This document shows positions 9,919 through 19,800 of a DNA stretch of 64,000 bases, in pieces; within the stretch, counting starts at the first letter, position 1; the number at the start of each line of letters is the position of its first letter. The stretch lies in NCBI GenBank assembly GCA_016218155.1, contig JACREQ010000042.1, positions 1-64,000 on the forward strand, written 5' to 3'. Origin of the DNA: Bacteroidia bacterium. GTDB taxonomy: Bacteria; Bacteroidota; Bacteroidia; Bacteroidales; GWA2-32-17. The position numbers and the translations under genes are program-made. The notes under the pieces were generated by a model that was not told the origin of the DNA, made no database searches, and saw only the letters and a list, made by a program, of their open reading frames with translations.

Positions 9919-10925
9919 TGAAGATATTTCATAACATATTACTATTTTTTTTCATTCTTGTGAGCTTTGTTACAAATGCTCAGGATCCACAATTTTCACA
10001 ATTTTATGCTTCACCACTATACCTGTCCCCTTCATTTGCGGGCTCAACAAATGGCAGTCGTGCAATTTTAAATTTTCGTGATCAATGGCCGTCTATTCCA
10101 GGATCTTTTATTACAACTGCTTTTTCATTTGACCATTTTGTACCACAACTCAGCAGTGGGTTTGGGTTACTTGTTATGCAGGACAGAGCAGGTGTAGGCC
10201 ATTTAAGAAGCACTAATATAGGATTTCAATATGCATATCAGTTTAAAGTAGGAAAAAAACTACAATTCAGACCTGGAATGCATTTTTACAGAAGCACAAG
10301 AAGTATTGATTTTAATAAACTTGTATTTAACGACCAGATATCACTTTCAGGAACTAATCCAAGTTCTATAGAAGTACCACCATTAAAAAAAGTAAGCTAT
10401 ACAGACTTTGCAGCATCGCTACTTGTATATTCTGAGAAATACTGGGGAGGATTTGTTATTGACCATATGACTACTCCAAATCAATCAATAATAGATGGCG
10501 TAAGTTTAGTACCAGTTAAATATACTATTCACGGAGGCTATAAATTCTATCTGAATGGAAAAACAAGTTCTTATAACGAAGAAAGTATAACAACTGCTTT
10601 TAACTTTCGCTCACAAGGAAAATTTGACCAATTGGATTTTGGCTTATACTGGACTAAATTACCTATTGTTCTTGGAGCCTGGTATCGTGGCATTCCTCTT
10701 TTTAAAGCATATAAGAAAGGATATATGAATAATGATGCTATAATTGTTCTTGTTGGTTATCAGTGGAAAAACATAAAAGTAGGTTATACCTATGATATTA
10801 CTATTTCACGATTAATCGCAAACACATTAGGTTCTCATGAAATTTCGTTAATTTTTGAATTTAACCAAGACCAGAAACTTCGCAAGAAAACAAAAAAAGT
10901 AATCATCCCTTGTCCAAAGTATTGA
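9918..10925 (+). CDS. PorP/SprF family T9SS outer-membrane protein
   Basis: A 335-residue outer-membrane beta-barrel protein of the PorP/SprF family. After the signal peptide (residues 1-21) comes the family hallmark QDPQFSQFYASPLYLSPSFAG, split here as DPQFSQFYA followed by PLYLSPSFAGS, and later the typical DHFVPQLSSGFG and FQYAYQF strands. The start overlaps the previous stop (TAATG), so the two are translationally coupled. Proteins of this family attach T9SS components to the outer membrane or act as the specific partner of type B cargos, as SprF does for SprB. The neighbouring cargo at 3297-8252 is the obvious candidate client. The C-terminal CPKY is short and has no extra domain. Confidence 0.93.
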   Translation: MKIFHNILLFFFILVSFVTNAQDPQFSQFYASPLYLSPSFAGSTNGSRAILNFRDQWPSIPGSFITTAFSFDHFVPQLSSGFGLLVMQDRAGVGHLRSTNIGFQYAYQFKVGKKLQFRPGMHFYRSTRSIDFNKLVFNDQISLSGTNPSSIEVPPLKKVSYTDFAASLLVYSEKYWGGFVIDHMTTPNQSIIDGVSLVPVKYTIHGGYKFYLNGKTSSYNEESITTAFNFRSQGKFDQLDFGLYWTKLPIVLGAWYRGIPLFKAYKKGYMNNDAIIVLVGYQWKNIKVGYTYDITISRLIANTLGSHEISLIFEFNQDQKLRKKTKKVIIPCPKY

Positions 10926-10968
10926 TTATGTATAAATGATGTTATACAATTTATAAATTATCATAAAA

Positions 10969-10976
10969 TAATTTTG
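10969..10976 (+). promoter_or_regulatory. Probable -7 promoter element (TAATTTTG)
   Basis: The sequence TAATTTTG matches the Bacteroidetes -7 consensus TAnnTTTG exactly and lies 25 bases before the ATG of the C25 peptidase gene. No clear TTG is seen 17-23 bases upstream, so this is a partial match. It suggests the peptidase may have its own promoter in addition to read-through from the upstream operon. Confidence 0.4.
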
Positions 10977-11001
10977 TAACTTGCAACATCAATTGAATAA
11001 A

Positions 11002-14000
11002 ATGAAAAAGTTTTTATTTTTTATCTTCATACTGTTTTGTTCAACAGTAATATTCGCACAACAATATGGTAACGAGTGGATTAACTTTAGTCAAGAATAT
11101 TATAAAATCCCAATAACAAAAGAAGGGATTCATAGAATTTCAAGAACCGCATTAGTAAATGCTGATTATCCTATAAATAGCAGAGACCCAAGAAATATTC
11201 AGATTTTTTATAGAGGACAAGAACAATATATTTATATTCAAGGTGAAGATGATGGAATTTTTCACTCACAGGATTATATAGAATTTTATGCAAAGGGAAA
11301 TGACGGCTGGTTAGACTCTGCCTTATTTGAACCCGGTTCATACATCACAAATCCTTATTACAGCATGTATACCGATACTGCATATTATTTTCTGACTTAT
11401 AATAATTCATTAACTAATCGAAGAGCAACATTTGAAACTGATGTTAATTTCAACAATTATTTGCCACAACTTGCAAACCATTGCTTAGTAGATGTACTTT
11501 ATCAGAATCCAGAATACTATTATAATGCCGAAAACGGACCACGTTATCTAAAAGGTGAAGGTTGGTTCGAGTCTTATTTTGGGATAGACAACTTACATAA
11601 TTCTACATTACCTTCCACAACAAAACTATTAAACACTTCTGGGCATTTAACAGGAATAACACCATCCACTTTATGTATTTCTGTAGCTTCAAACTCTCAT
11701 TCTGGTCACCACTTAAGGGTAAATATGGAAAATACAAGTTTTTTTGACACAACATTCCAAGGTTTAACATCAGTAAAAAAAACATATTTAACAACATCTA
11801 GCCTTAATCCAACAACAAGTATCACTTTTAATTGCATTAATGACTTAAATGTAACTACTGACTATATTGAAGTTGCCTACATTACTCTTACATATGCCAG
11901 AAATTTTGCATTTAATGGCTTATATCGAAAAAAATTCAGAATACCTGACAGTAACGGAAGCAAAACTTTATTACAAATAAGTCAGTTTGGAACTTCAAAT
12001 ACTGTTTTGTGGGATGTTACAAATCATAAAAAAATTACAACTTCTCTGGAAGGAGGTTTTCTAAAAGCAATAGTACCTAATGGTGGAGGTTATAAAACTT
12101 GTTATATTGCAGATACAGTATTTCAGGCAAGTGTTTTAGCAAAAAAAACATACACAAATTATTTAACATCAGGATTTAATTCTGATTACATAATAATTAC
12201 TCACCCTTTATTAATTTCAGGGGCAAATAGTTATAAAGCATATCGCAATTCAACAGGCTTTAATGCATATTGCTACGACATAGAACAATTATATGACCAG
12301 TTTGCATATGGAGTAAAAAAACACCCCCTCGCAATTAAAAACTTTTTAAAGTTTATAACCACTCAATATGACACATTACCAAAATATGTTTTTTTAATAG
12401 GAAAAAGCATCCATTCCGGAACCTGGTCTTATAATGAGAGCTTCAGAAAAAACACTGCAAATTTCACTAATTGTCTTGTACCATCATATGGTAGTCCATC
12501 TTCCGACAATTTATTAACTACAAAAATATTAACAAATAACGAAACACAAGACATTCCAATTGGAAGAATTGCCGCAACAAATAACAATGAAGTAAATATT
12601 TACTTAACAAAAGTAATGGAACATGAAAATGCACAACCTGCAGAATGGATGAAAAGAGTTGTACATTTTGGAGGCGGCACAGATGCAAGCCAGCAAACAC
12701 AATTTGCAGGATTTTTAAATAATTTTGGAGAAATAATATCTGATACACTTTTCGGTGGAAATGTTAGTACATTCCTCAAAAATACCAGTTTACCTATACA
12801 AATTACGGTATCCGATTCAGTCAGGCACTTAATTGATAACGGAACTTCTTTAATTACATTTTTTGGTCATGGTTATACAGATGGTTTTGACCAGAATATT
12901 GAAGAACCTGAAAATTATTTTAATCACAGTCGCTACCCTTTACTAATAGCCAATTCATGTTTAACCGGCGACATTCATTTGCCAGCACCAAGAAGATTAA
13001 GTGAAAGATGGATATTTTCTCAACAGAAAGGTGCAATTGGATTCCTTGCAACTGTTGACTTAGGAGAAGCATGGTATTTGAATTTATATACTACTGAAAT
13101 TTATAAGCAATTTGCGTATAAGAACTATATGCAATCTATTGGTAATTGTATAAAAGATGGAAACTATACAATTAATAACGACTATGGCAGCTTTATGCTA
13201 AAAACTTGCCATGAGTTTACTCTACACGGTGATCCTGCAGTTAAATTAAAAACATTTACAAAACCTGATTTAACAATATACCCAAGCTCAATTAGCTTTG
13301 TTACTCAAACATTAGATTCATTTGATGTGAAAATTATTATAACAAATATTGGTAAAGCAATAAATGACACTTTTGCAATAAATCTTACACGAACACTACC
13401 AAATGGCTCTGTTTTAACATATACTGGTTTTGCATATGGATGCCATTATAAAGACACTGTTTACATAAGAGTTCCTATAGATTTTGTTAATGGACCCGGA
13501 ATAAACCACTTCTGTGTTAATGTTGACTCGGAGGATTGGATTGAAGAATTAAGCGAAATAAATAATTCTGCCTGTACCGATTACACAATTCGCTCAAGCG
13601 ACCTAACCCCAATATTTCCATATGAATTTGCAATACATCCTAATAATTCAGTTTCTTTAAAAGCTTCTACTGGATATCCTTTTATTGGGATTCAATCTTA
13701 TATATTCGAAATTGACACCACAGATCTTTTTAATACTCCACTTGAATCCGGAACAGTTACTCAAGCAGGAGGAATAGTTTCATGGACACCAAGCTTAATA
13801 CTTGAAGACAATAAAGTTTATTTCTGGAGAGTTAGCCCTGTACCACAAGGAACAGCTGATTATAACTGGAAAGAAAGTTCATTTACATACATTCCCGGAA
13901 AAACAGGCTGGTCGCAGGCTCATTTCTTTCAGTTTAAAAGAGACGGATATTCTGCAATAAATTATAACAGATTAAACAATAACAGAAGATTTGATTTTGT

Positions 14001-15945
14001 TAGTGCTCCAAAAGAATTAAGATGCCATAACAAAGGACTACCTTCTCCTTCAGATTACTTTAGCATTAGGTACTATTTAGATGCTATAACAGATTACTCA
14101 TCATGTGGTCCTACCGGTGCTATTTTAGTTGTTGTAATAGATCCAGTAACTTTTCTACCATGGGAAAGTGAATTTTCAAAAAGTTATGGTCAGGTAAACT
14201 GGCCAAATATTCCTGGAAACTCTTCTTGTCCTGGCAGAACAAGGCTTGACAAGTATTTTGTATATTATGCTCAACAACCTTACTTGGATAGTCTTAGTTC
14301 GTTTTTATCACAAATACCTGATAGTTTCCATATTTTAACCTACAGTTTTAATTATGGTTCATTCCAGACATGGCCAGAAACAACATACCAGACTTTTGAA
14401 TCACTTGGTGCAACAAAAACCAGAACTTTAGAAAATGATATACCTTATATATTTTATGCACAAAAAGGAAATGTAAATACTGCTCAAGAAAAATGGGGAA
14501 TCACAAATCATGATGCAATTGATTTATATGTACAAATTCCGACAAATTATAATTCAGGAAAAATTAATTCAACAATAATTGGTCCATCAACATACTGGAA
14601 AACTTTACACTGGAATCAGAATTCATTAGAGAATCCTACAAAAGACCAGGTTCATTTAGAAGCCATGGCTTACAAACACAATAATGACAGTGTACTTATA
14701 ATTCCATCGTTAACTACAGCCAATTATGATGTTAATGATTTATATAATTATGCAGACGCAGCAATTTTCCCATATTTAAGATTAACTATGAATACTAAGG
14801 ATGATTCTTTAGAAACACCATCGCAAATTAACAAATGGCAGATTACTTATGATGGAGCACCTGAAACTGCAATTAACCCTACAAAAGGGATGCACATCTT
14901 TTATAAAGATACACTAGAAGAAGGTGATATTATGAAATTTGCTGTAGCAACTGAAAACATAAGTCAGTACAATATGGATAGTCTTACAGTCAGATATTGG
15001 CTTCAGGATAAGAATAACCAACTAATTGATTTGGGATATAAAAAATTAAGACCTCATCCGGCCGGTGACATTCTAACTGATAGCATTACATTAAATACAA
15101 ACGGTTATACCGGCTTAAATCATATTTGGTATGAAGTAAATCCATTAGATACAAATACAGGAACTTATGATCAGATAGAACAATATCATTTTAATAATTT
15201 TGCAGAAAAAGCATTTATGGTATTAAATGACAAAATTAATCCTTTGCTCGATGTTACATTTGATGGAGTTCATATTATGAATGGAGATATTGTTTCTGCA
15301 AAACCATATATATTAATTAATTTAAAAGATGAAAATAAATTCTTAGCTCTTGACGACACTTTGCTTTTTGGTATATATCTTACAACAAAATCTACAGGTA
15401 TAGAGAAAAGAATATATTTTAACAATGGTGAAATTCAGTGGACTCCTGCACATTTACCAAACAATAGCTGTATTATAGAATACCGACCGATACTTGAAGA
15501 TGGCAAATATCAACTTAGGGTTCAGGCAAAGGATACTTCTAATAATGAAAGTGGAAACAATGACTACAAAATTAATTTTGAAGTCATTAACAAATCTACT
15601 ATAACAAATGTTTATAACTACCCCAACCCTTTCAGTACCTCAACAAGGTTTGTATTTACATTAACTGGCTCAGAAATTCCCGACGACTTTAGAATTCAGA
15701 TAATAACAGTTACAGGAAAATTTGTTAGAGAAATAGGATTAAATGAAATGGGGTTAATTCATATTGGAAATAACATTACACAATTTGAATGGGACGGTAC
15801 TGATATGTATGGAGACAAATTAGCCAATGGGGTTTACTTTTTCAAAGTAATTGCTAAGCTAAATAGCGAAACTATAGAACACCGTGCAACTGATGCCGAC
15901 AAATTCTTTAAAGAAGGATTCGGAAAAATGTATATTTTGAGATAA
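11002..15945 (+). CDS. C25 family cysteine peptidase, PorU-like
   Basis: A 1647-residue exported protein starting at ATG 11002, just before the signal peptide MKKFLFFIFILFCSTVIFAQ; a TTG 21 bases upstream lies next to the promoter element and is unlikely. The N-terminal beta-rich region (INFSQEYYKIPITKEGIHRIS) is typical of gingipain/PorU pro-regions. The C25 catalytic dyad is visible: His623 in FFGHG and Cys653 in ANSCLTG, 30 residues apart as in gingipains. Long beta-sandwich regions follow, then a FlgD-like C-terminal domain (YNYPNPFSTST, WDGTDMYGDKLANGVYFFKV). PorU is the T9SS sortase that cuts the sorting domain from cargos; this is longer than classical PorU and resembles the 'PorU2' type. 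No PorV neighbour is seen. It could instead be a surface peptidase. Confidence 0.82.
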   Translation: MKKFLFFIFILFCSTVIFAQQYGNEWINFSQEYYKIPITKEGIHRISRTALVNADYPINSRDPRNIQIFYRGQEQYIYIQGEDDGIFHSQDYIEFYAKGNDGWLDSALFEPGSYITNPYYSMYTDTAYYFLTYNNSLTNRRATFETDVNFNNYLPQLANHCLVDVLYQNPEYYYNAENGPRYLKGEGWFESYFGIDNLHNSTLPSTTKLLNTSGHLTGITPSTLCISVASNSHSGHHLRVNMENTSFFDTTFQGLTSVKKTYLTTSSLNPTTSITFNCINDLNVTTDYIEVAYITLTYARNFAFNGLYRKKFRIPDSNGSKTLLQISQFGTSNTVLWDVTNHKKITTSLEGGFLKAIVPNGGGYKTCYIADTVFQASVLAKKTYTNYLTSGFNSDYIIITHPLLISGANSYKAYRNSTGFNAYCYDIEQLYDQFAYGVKKHPLAIKNFLKFITTQYDTLPKYVFLIGKSIHSGTWSYNESFRKNTANFTNCLVPSYGSPSSDNLLTTKILTNNETQDIPIGRIAATNNNEVNIYLTKVMEHENAQPAEWMKRVVHFGGGTDASQQTQFAGFLNNFGEIISDTLFGGNVSTFLKNTSLPIQITVSDSVRHLIDNGTSLITFFGHGYTDGFDQNIEEPENYFNHSRYPLLIANSCLTGDIHLPAPRRLSERWIFSQQKGAIGFLATVDLGEAWYLNLYTTEIYKQFAYKNYMQSIGNCIKDGNYTINNDYGSFMLKTCHEFTLHGDPAVKLKTFTKPDLTIYPSSISFVTQTLDSFDVKIIITNIGKAINDTFAINLTRTLPNGSVLTYTGFAYGCHYKDTVYIRVPIDFVNGPGINHFCVNVDSEDWIEELSEINNSACTDYTIRSSDLTPIFPYEFAIHPNNSVSLKASTGYPFIGIQSYIFEIDTTDLFNTPLESGTVTQAGGIVSWTPSLILEDNKVYFWRVSPVPQGTADYNWKESSFTYIPGKTGWSQAHFFQFKRDGYSAINYNRLNNNRRFDFVSAPKELRCHNKGLPSPSDYFSIRYYLDAITDYSSCGPTGAILVVVIDPVTFLPWESEFSKSYGQVNWPNIPGNSSCPGRTRLDKYFVYYAQQPYLDSLSSFLSQIPDSFHILTYSFNYGSFQTWPETTYQTFESLGATKTRTLENDIPYIFYAQKGNVNTAQEKWGITNHDAIDLYVQIPTNYNSGKINSTIIGPSTYWKTLHWNQNSLENPTKDQVHLEAMAYKHNNDSVLIIPSLTTANYDVNDLYNYADAAIFPYLRLTMNTKDDSLETPSQINKWQITYDGAPETAINPTKGMHIFYKDTLEEGDIMKFAVATENISQYNMDSLTVRYWLQDKNNQLIDLGYKKLRPHPAGDILTDSITLNTNGYTGLNHIWYEVNPLDTNTGTYDQIEQYHFNNFAEKAFMVLNDKINPLLDVTFDGVHIMNGDIVSAKPYILINLKDENKFLALDDTLLFGIYLTTKSTGIEKRIYFNNGEIQWTPAHLPNNSCIIEYRPILEDGKYQLRVQAKDTSNNESGNNDYKINFEVINKSTITNVYNYPNPFSTSTRFVFTLTGSEIPDDFRIQIITVTGKFVREIGLNEMGLIHIGNNITQFEWDGTDMYGDKLANGVYFFKVIAKLNSETIEHRATDADKFFKEGFGKMYILR

Positions 15946-16028
15946 TTTTTTAGGTGAATCAGTGATCAGTATGACAGTAATCAGTAAGGTATAATCTATT
16001 TTCTCAAAATATAAATCTTAATTATAAA

Positions 16029-16745
16029 ATGCCTAACAATTGGTTTCAATTTAAACAATTTAAAGTAGAGCAGGATCAATGTGCGATGAAAATTGGAACA
16101 GATTCCATTTTACTTGGTGCATGGGCAAATTGTTTGGAATCCAGATTTGCATTAGATATTGGAACAGGAACAGGTATCTTAGCACTAATGATTGCACAGA
16201 AAAGTATTGCAGAAATAATTGCAATAGATATTGACGAGAAAACAATAATTCAGGCTCAGGAAAATATCACAAATTCAAGCTGGAATAATAGAATAAAGCT
16301 ATTAAATACTTCTTTGCAAGAGTTTAAATCGCCAATTGAAAAATATGACTTTATTATTTCAAACCCACCATTTTTTCAGAATTCATTAAAAGCACCTGAC
16401 GAATCACGCACTATTGCAAGGCATTCGGACAAATTAAGTCACGAAGACATTATTGGTTTTTGTATAAAACATCTTTCAGATGTTGGAATACTTGCAATTA
16501 TTTTTCCTGTTGAACAAGGAAAATATTTTTTAAAACTAGCTATAGAGAATCAATTATTTTGCAAAAGGCTTTGTGAAGTAAAACCAAATACTTCAAAGCA
16601 AGCACATCGTTTATTAATGGAATTTTCATTAAATAAACAATCTACAGAATATTCAGAAATAATTATTGAAACCGGCACACGTCATCACTATACCGAAGAA
16701 TACAAAGAACTTACAAAAGATTTTTACTTACATTTTAAATATTAA
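16029..16745 (+). CDS. trmN6: tRNA1(Val) (adenine(37)-N6)-methyltransferase TrmN6
   Basis: A 238-residue class I SAM-dependent methyltransferase that methylates N6 of adenine 37 in tRNA-Val in the cytoplasm. The SAM-binding loop DIGTGTGILALMIA begins at residue 43 and the catalytic NPPF motif is at 112-115, the signature of N6-adenine methyltransferases. The N-terminal FKQFKVEQDQCAMKIGTDSILLG and the later ARHSDKLSHEDI are characteristic of the YfiC/TrmN6 family (motif split here only by position). Length is normal for the family. It is a single gene, 83 bases after the C25 gene and convergent with the following minus-strand gene. Confidence 0.92.
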   Translation: MPNNWFQFKQFKVEQDQCAMKIGTDSILLGAWANCLESRFALDIGTGTGILALMIAQKSIAEIIAIDIDEKTIIQAQENITNSSWNNRIKLLNTSLQEFKSPIEKYDFIISNPPFFQNSLKAPDESRTIARHSDKLSHEDIIGFCIKHLSDVGILAIIFPVEQGKYFLKLAIENQLFCKRLCEVKPNTSKQAHRLLMEFSLNKQSTEYSEIIIETGTRHHYTEEYKELTKDFYLHFKY

Positions 16746-16862
16746 ATTTGTCATACTGTACGCCGCGGCGGAGAAATAAAGCACCGAGTCTTAAATACAG
16801 TTACAATTAGATTACTCTTGAATGTAGTAAGAAGATATTATTTGCTCTGAATGACAATATAA
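16746..16862 (+). repeat. MITE/REP-like intergenic repeat, copy 1
   Basis: The gap between two convergent genes is almost filled by one element. Its left end reads ATTTGTCATACTGTAC (16746-16761) and its right end CTCTGAATGACAATATAAC (16844-16862); read on the other strand the left end is also ATGACA-like, so the ends form imperfect inverted repeats. Next to the left end is a 10-base palindrome CGCCGCGGCG (16761-16770), striking in AT-rich DNA. GTCATACTGTAC plus a CCGCGG-centred palindrome recurs in reverse orientation at 57957-57983. It encodes nothing visible. Short palindromic repeats of this kind usually sit at gene 3' ends, where they may act as bidirectional terminators or be mobilised in trans. 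Confidence 0.6.
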
Positions 16863-16866
16863 CATT

Positions 16867-19800
16867 TTACAATTTACTTGCAACAACACAAGCCTTCTTA
16901 AAGTGCTTAGTATTACCATTCAAATTAAACACCTCAACAAATACTACATAAACTCCTAAAGCGACTTTCTGGTTTGCATCATTAAGACCATCCCAAGTAA
17001 AATAACCTTCTATTGCTAATAATTCATTTGACACTAATAATTTCACTTTTCTACCCCTAGCATCAAAAATTGTAACATTAGCTACATAACCTGGTTCCTC
17101 AAATTTATAACGAATATTAAGTAAATCATTATAGCCATCATTATCGGGCGAGAATACCTCAGGCTCAACAGTAATAGATGCATCTAACTGTTCGAATTGC
17201 GAAAACTGAGAATTTTTATAACCCGGAGTTCCAAAGCCTGCACTCTCAGCTGCAGAATGCCAATTTTTAGCGTCCTGTGTTGGTATGTCCGGGTGAATTC
17301 GCTCTAAAGAAACACCCTGAAAAGAGTTAAGCAACTGAAAATGCATACTTTCAGTATAACTAAAATCATCTATTACCTGAAACGATTTATTAATAATACT
17401 TACTCTTCCATCAGAATTGTTATAAGATGGCATAGACTGCATTTTTACAAATGCTTTTTTATTTGGACATGAATAAAAAGGAAAAACTTTTGTTGGGTCA
17501 GTTGTTAAAACAGCATAATACCCCGGGAACATGTAAAAACCTTCAGGAGCGATATCATCAATAACAGAAGGTTGACCTGTAATATCGAGAACAGCTAACT
17601 TTAAATCCTTTAAATCAAAAACATTTTTAGTATTGTTATAAAGTTCAACATAATCTACTCCACCAGTATTAGGATTAAATAAAACTTCATTTATAACAAG
17701 GCAGCCTGGTATAATTGTATCAGGAATTGCAAACAATGCTTTATTTGAAGTTGTGATTAAATTCCCTGCACAATCCTTCAATTGACCTATTACAGAAATC
17801 TCATATACAGTATCATTCAAAAAAGTCTGACTAAAAATCAATTTTGCTTTTTTCTTTGTTATATCAGTAAAAACAGCAGTTACAGGTGAACCTATTCCGT
17901 GGTTAACTGAAAAATCAGATACATTTAATGTGTCATTTGCAAAAATGGTTTCACCAAATGTTAGTAACAACGTATCTGGCAAAGTTAAAACAGCTCTTAA
18001 AAGTTCTGGTGCAATTAAATCTGAATTTGTTGCAAATACAGAATTTCTTCTTCCAGGGGTTCCACCAGAAGGATCTACTGAAGCAATCCAGTTTGTATTT
18101 TCACCACATGGATTCATCGGATCAATTTGTTCTATACTCCATCCACCGTTAACTTTAAATGTACTTCTGTACCAACTATCAGAATACTGAACAAAAGAAA
18201 TTGTCTGATCTTCTTTATCTTTTAAAACTATTGAGTTTCCCGTGTTTGTTAATGCAGAGGATGATGAAATAATTCCTAATGTATTTCCATAAGCCTGCAA
18301 TGCTGTCTGAGCTGTTGATGTACATATAATCAAATATCCATCAGCCAGAATTTTTGATGAGGGAATAACAACTGTTGAAGTTCCAATAGTCAATGACCAG
18401 TTACTAATATCAATGTCATAAATTGAACGGTTATGAAGCTCCAAATACTCAAATTCAGGCAACCCAATTACTGGACTTGGGTCTGCCATTATTTCGTTAA
18501 TTTGAATATCAAAAGGCAATGCCTTATACCACATGAATGTTTCAACAACTGGCACAGCAATAGAATTATTAGAAAAATCTTTTAAATTTGAAGCTGTTAA
18601 TGTATACGTTGTTCCGGAAATAAACGGAGTCGAAAATGTAAGATGAATTACCTTATAATCCAATGCATCTCTAATTGCAGATATAGGATTTCCTATTCCA
18701 CTATTAACAGCGAAATTTAAAACAGCTTGTGCAGTACTTAATGAAATACCCTCTGAAAAATGTAAATCCAAATGAAGTGAATCAATAACAGAAAGATCTG
18801 TAAATGTTGGAGCAATTGTGTCAACTTGAACAGGTCCACAATAAAAATCGTCAAAAGTAAATTTGCCTGAAGCATTTGTACTAGTATATCGATTAAATAC
18901 TCCGGTATAAAAACCATTCGACAAAAAAGAAGTTTCGCTTCCCTGTGCCTGCAACTCAAAACTAGAGCCTCCTGTTGGATCAACATACAACCTCCATAAT
19001 CCAGCATTTGTTCTAATAACTTTTACTCTAACACTTGGAGAACTTGCAATTTGTCCATCAATAGCACGACAAACAGAAGTAATTGTTGAACCCGATTGAT
19101 AAAAAAGCTGAACAGCATCATTAGTTCCGTTTTCACCAAATTTTAAAAAATATCCGTTTAATGAACTTTTAAGATTTTCATTATCACTCATAAGATAATA
19201 ACGTGTAAAATTATTATCAGATGGATCAAAACCAAGCTTAATGTAGACCTGCCACTCAATACTATCCAATGACAGCCACAATGGAGTAACCAGATACGAA
19301 GTATCAGTAGTTGTAGTGGTAGTAAATAATTGAAGTTGTAATTCAGGAGTAATTATCATGTCACCGGTTTCACCAGTCCATGATGGACTATTTGTAAAAT
19401 CACCATCATTAAATGATTCATTTAAAATCTGACCTGTAGGAATACAATTAATTAAACCAGTTGTTGCCTGAGATAATGTTGAACTTTGTTCATTTATTAA
19501 AAGTGAAAAATAACCTGGACTATCATATTTTACGTCAATCCAGTTATAAACTCCACTTGAAAGTGTTTGAGTTAATCCAGTAACAGATGACAAAACTCCA
19601 CCTCCAATATTTTTCTGTAAAACAATTTGATTATTTGCAGATAAATCAAGATTATTATTAATATCAGTTGCTTCAACTGAAATATTAAAATTCTGATTTG
19701 CCCATACCGATGTTGGAACTGAAGTAAATTGAAGTTTTGAACCTACAACATCAATGGTAAAAACTGCTGATGTAACATCAGACACAAATACGGGAAGAAA

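Noticed and set aside
15600-15945. Classic T9SS type A sorting domain at the end of the C25 protein
   Set aside because: The PNPF start and WDGTD/GVYFFKV fit the related FlgD-like domain better, so I report it only as FlgD-like.
15946-16028. Three ATCAGT words near a CAGTATGAC fragment
   Set aside because: Too short and irregular for a repeat array; at most a decayed piece of the intergenic element at 16746.
17928-18190. Two overlapping plus-strand open frames opposite the lamin-tail gene
   Set aside because: They lie entirely antisense to a clear gene, have no promoter or domain, and arise from low stop-codon density in AT-rich coding DNA.
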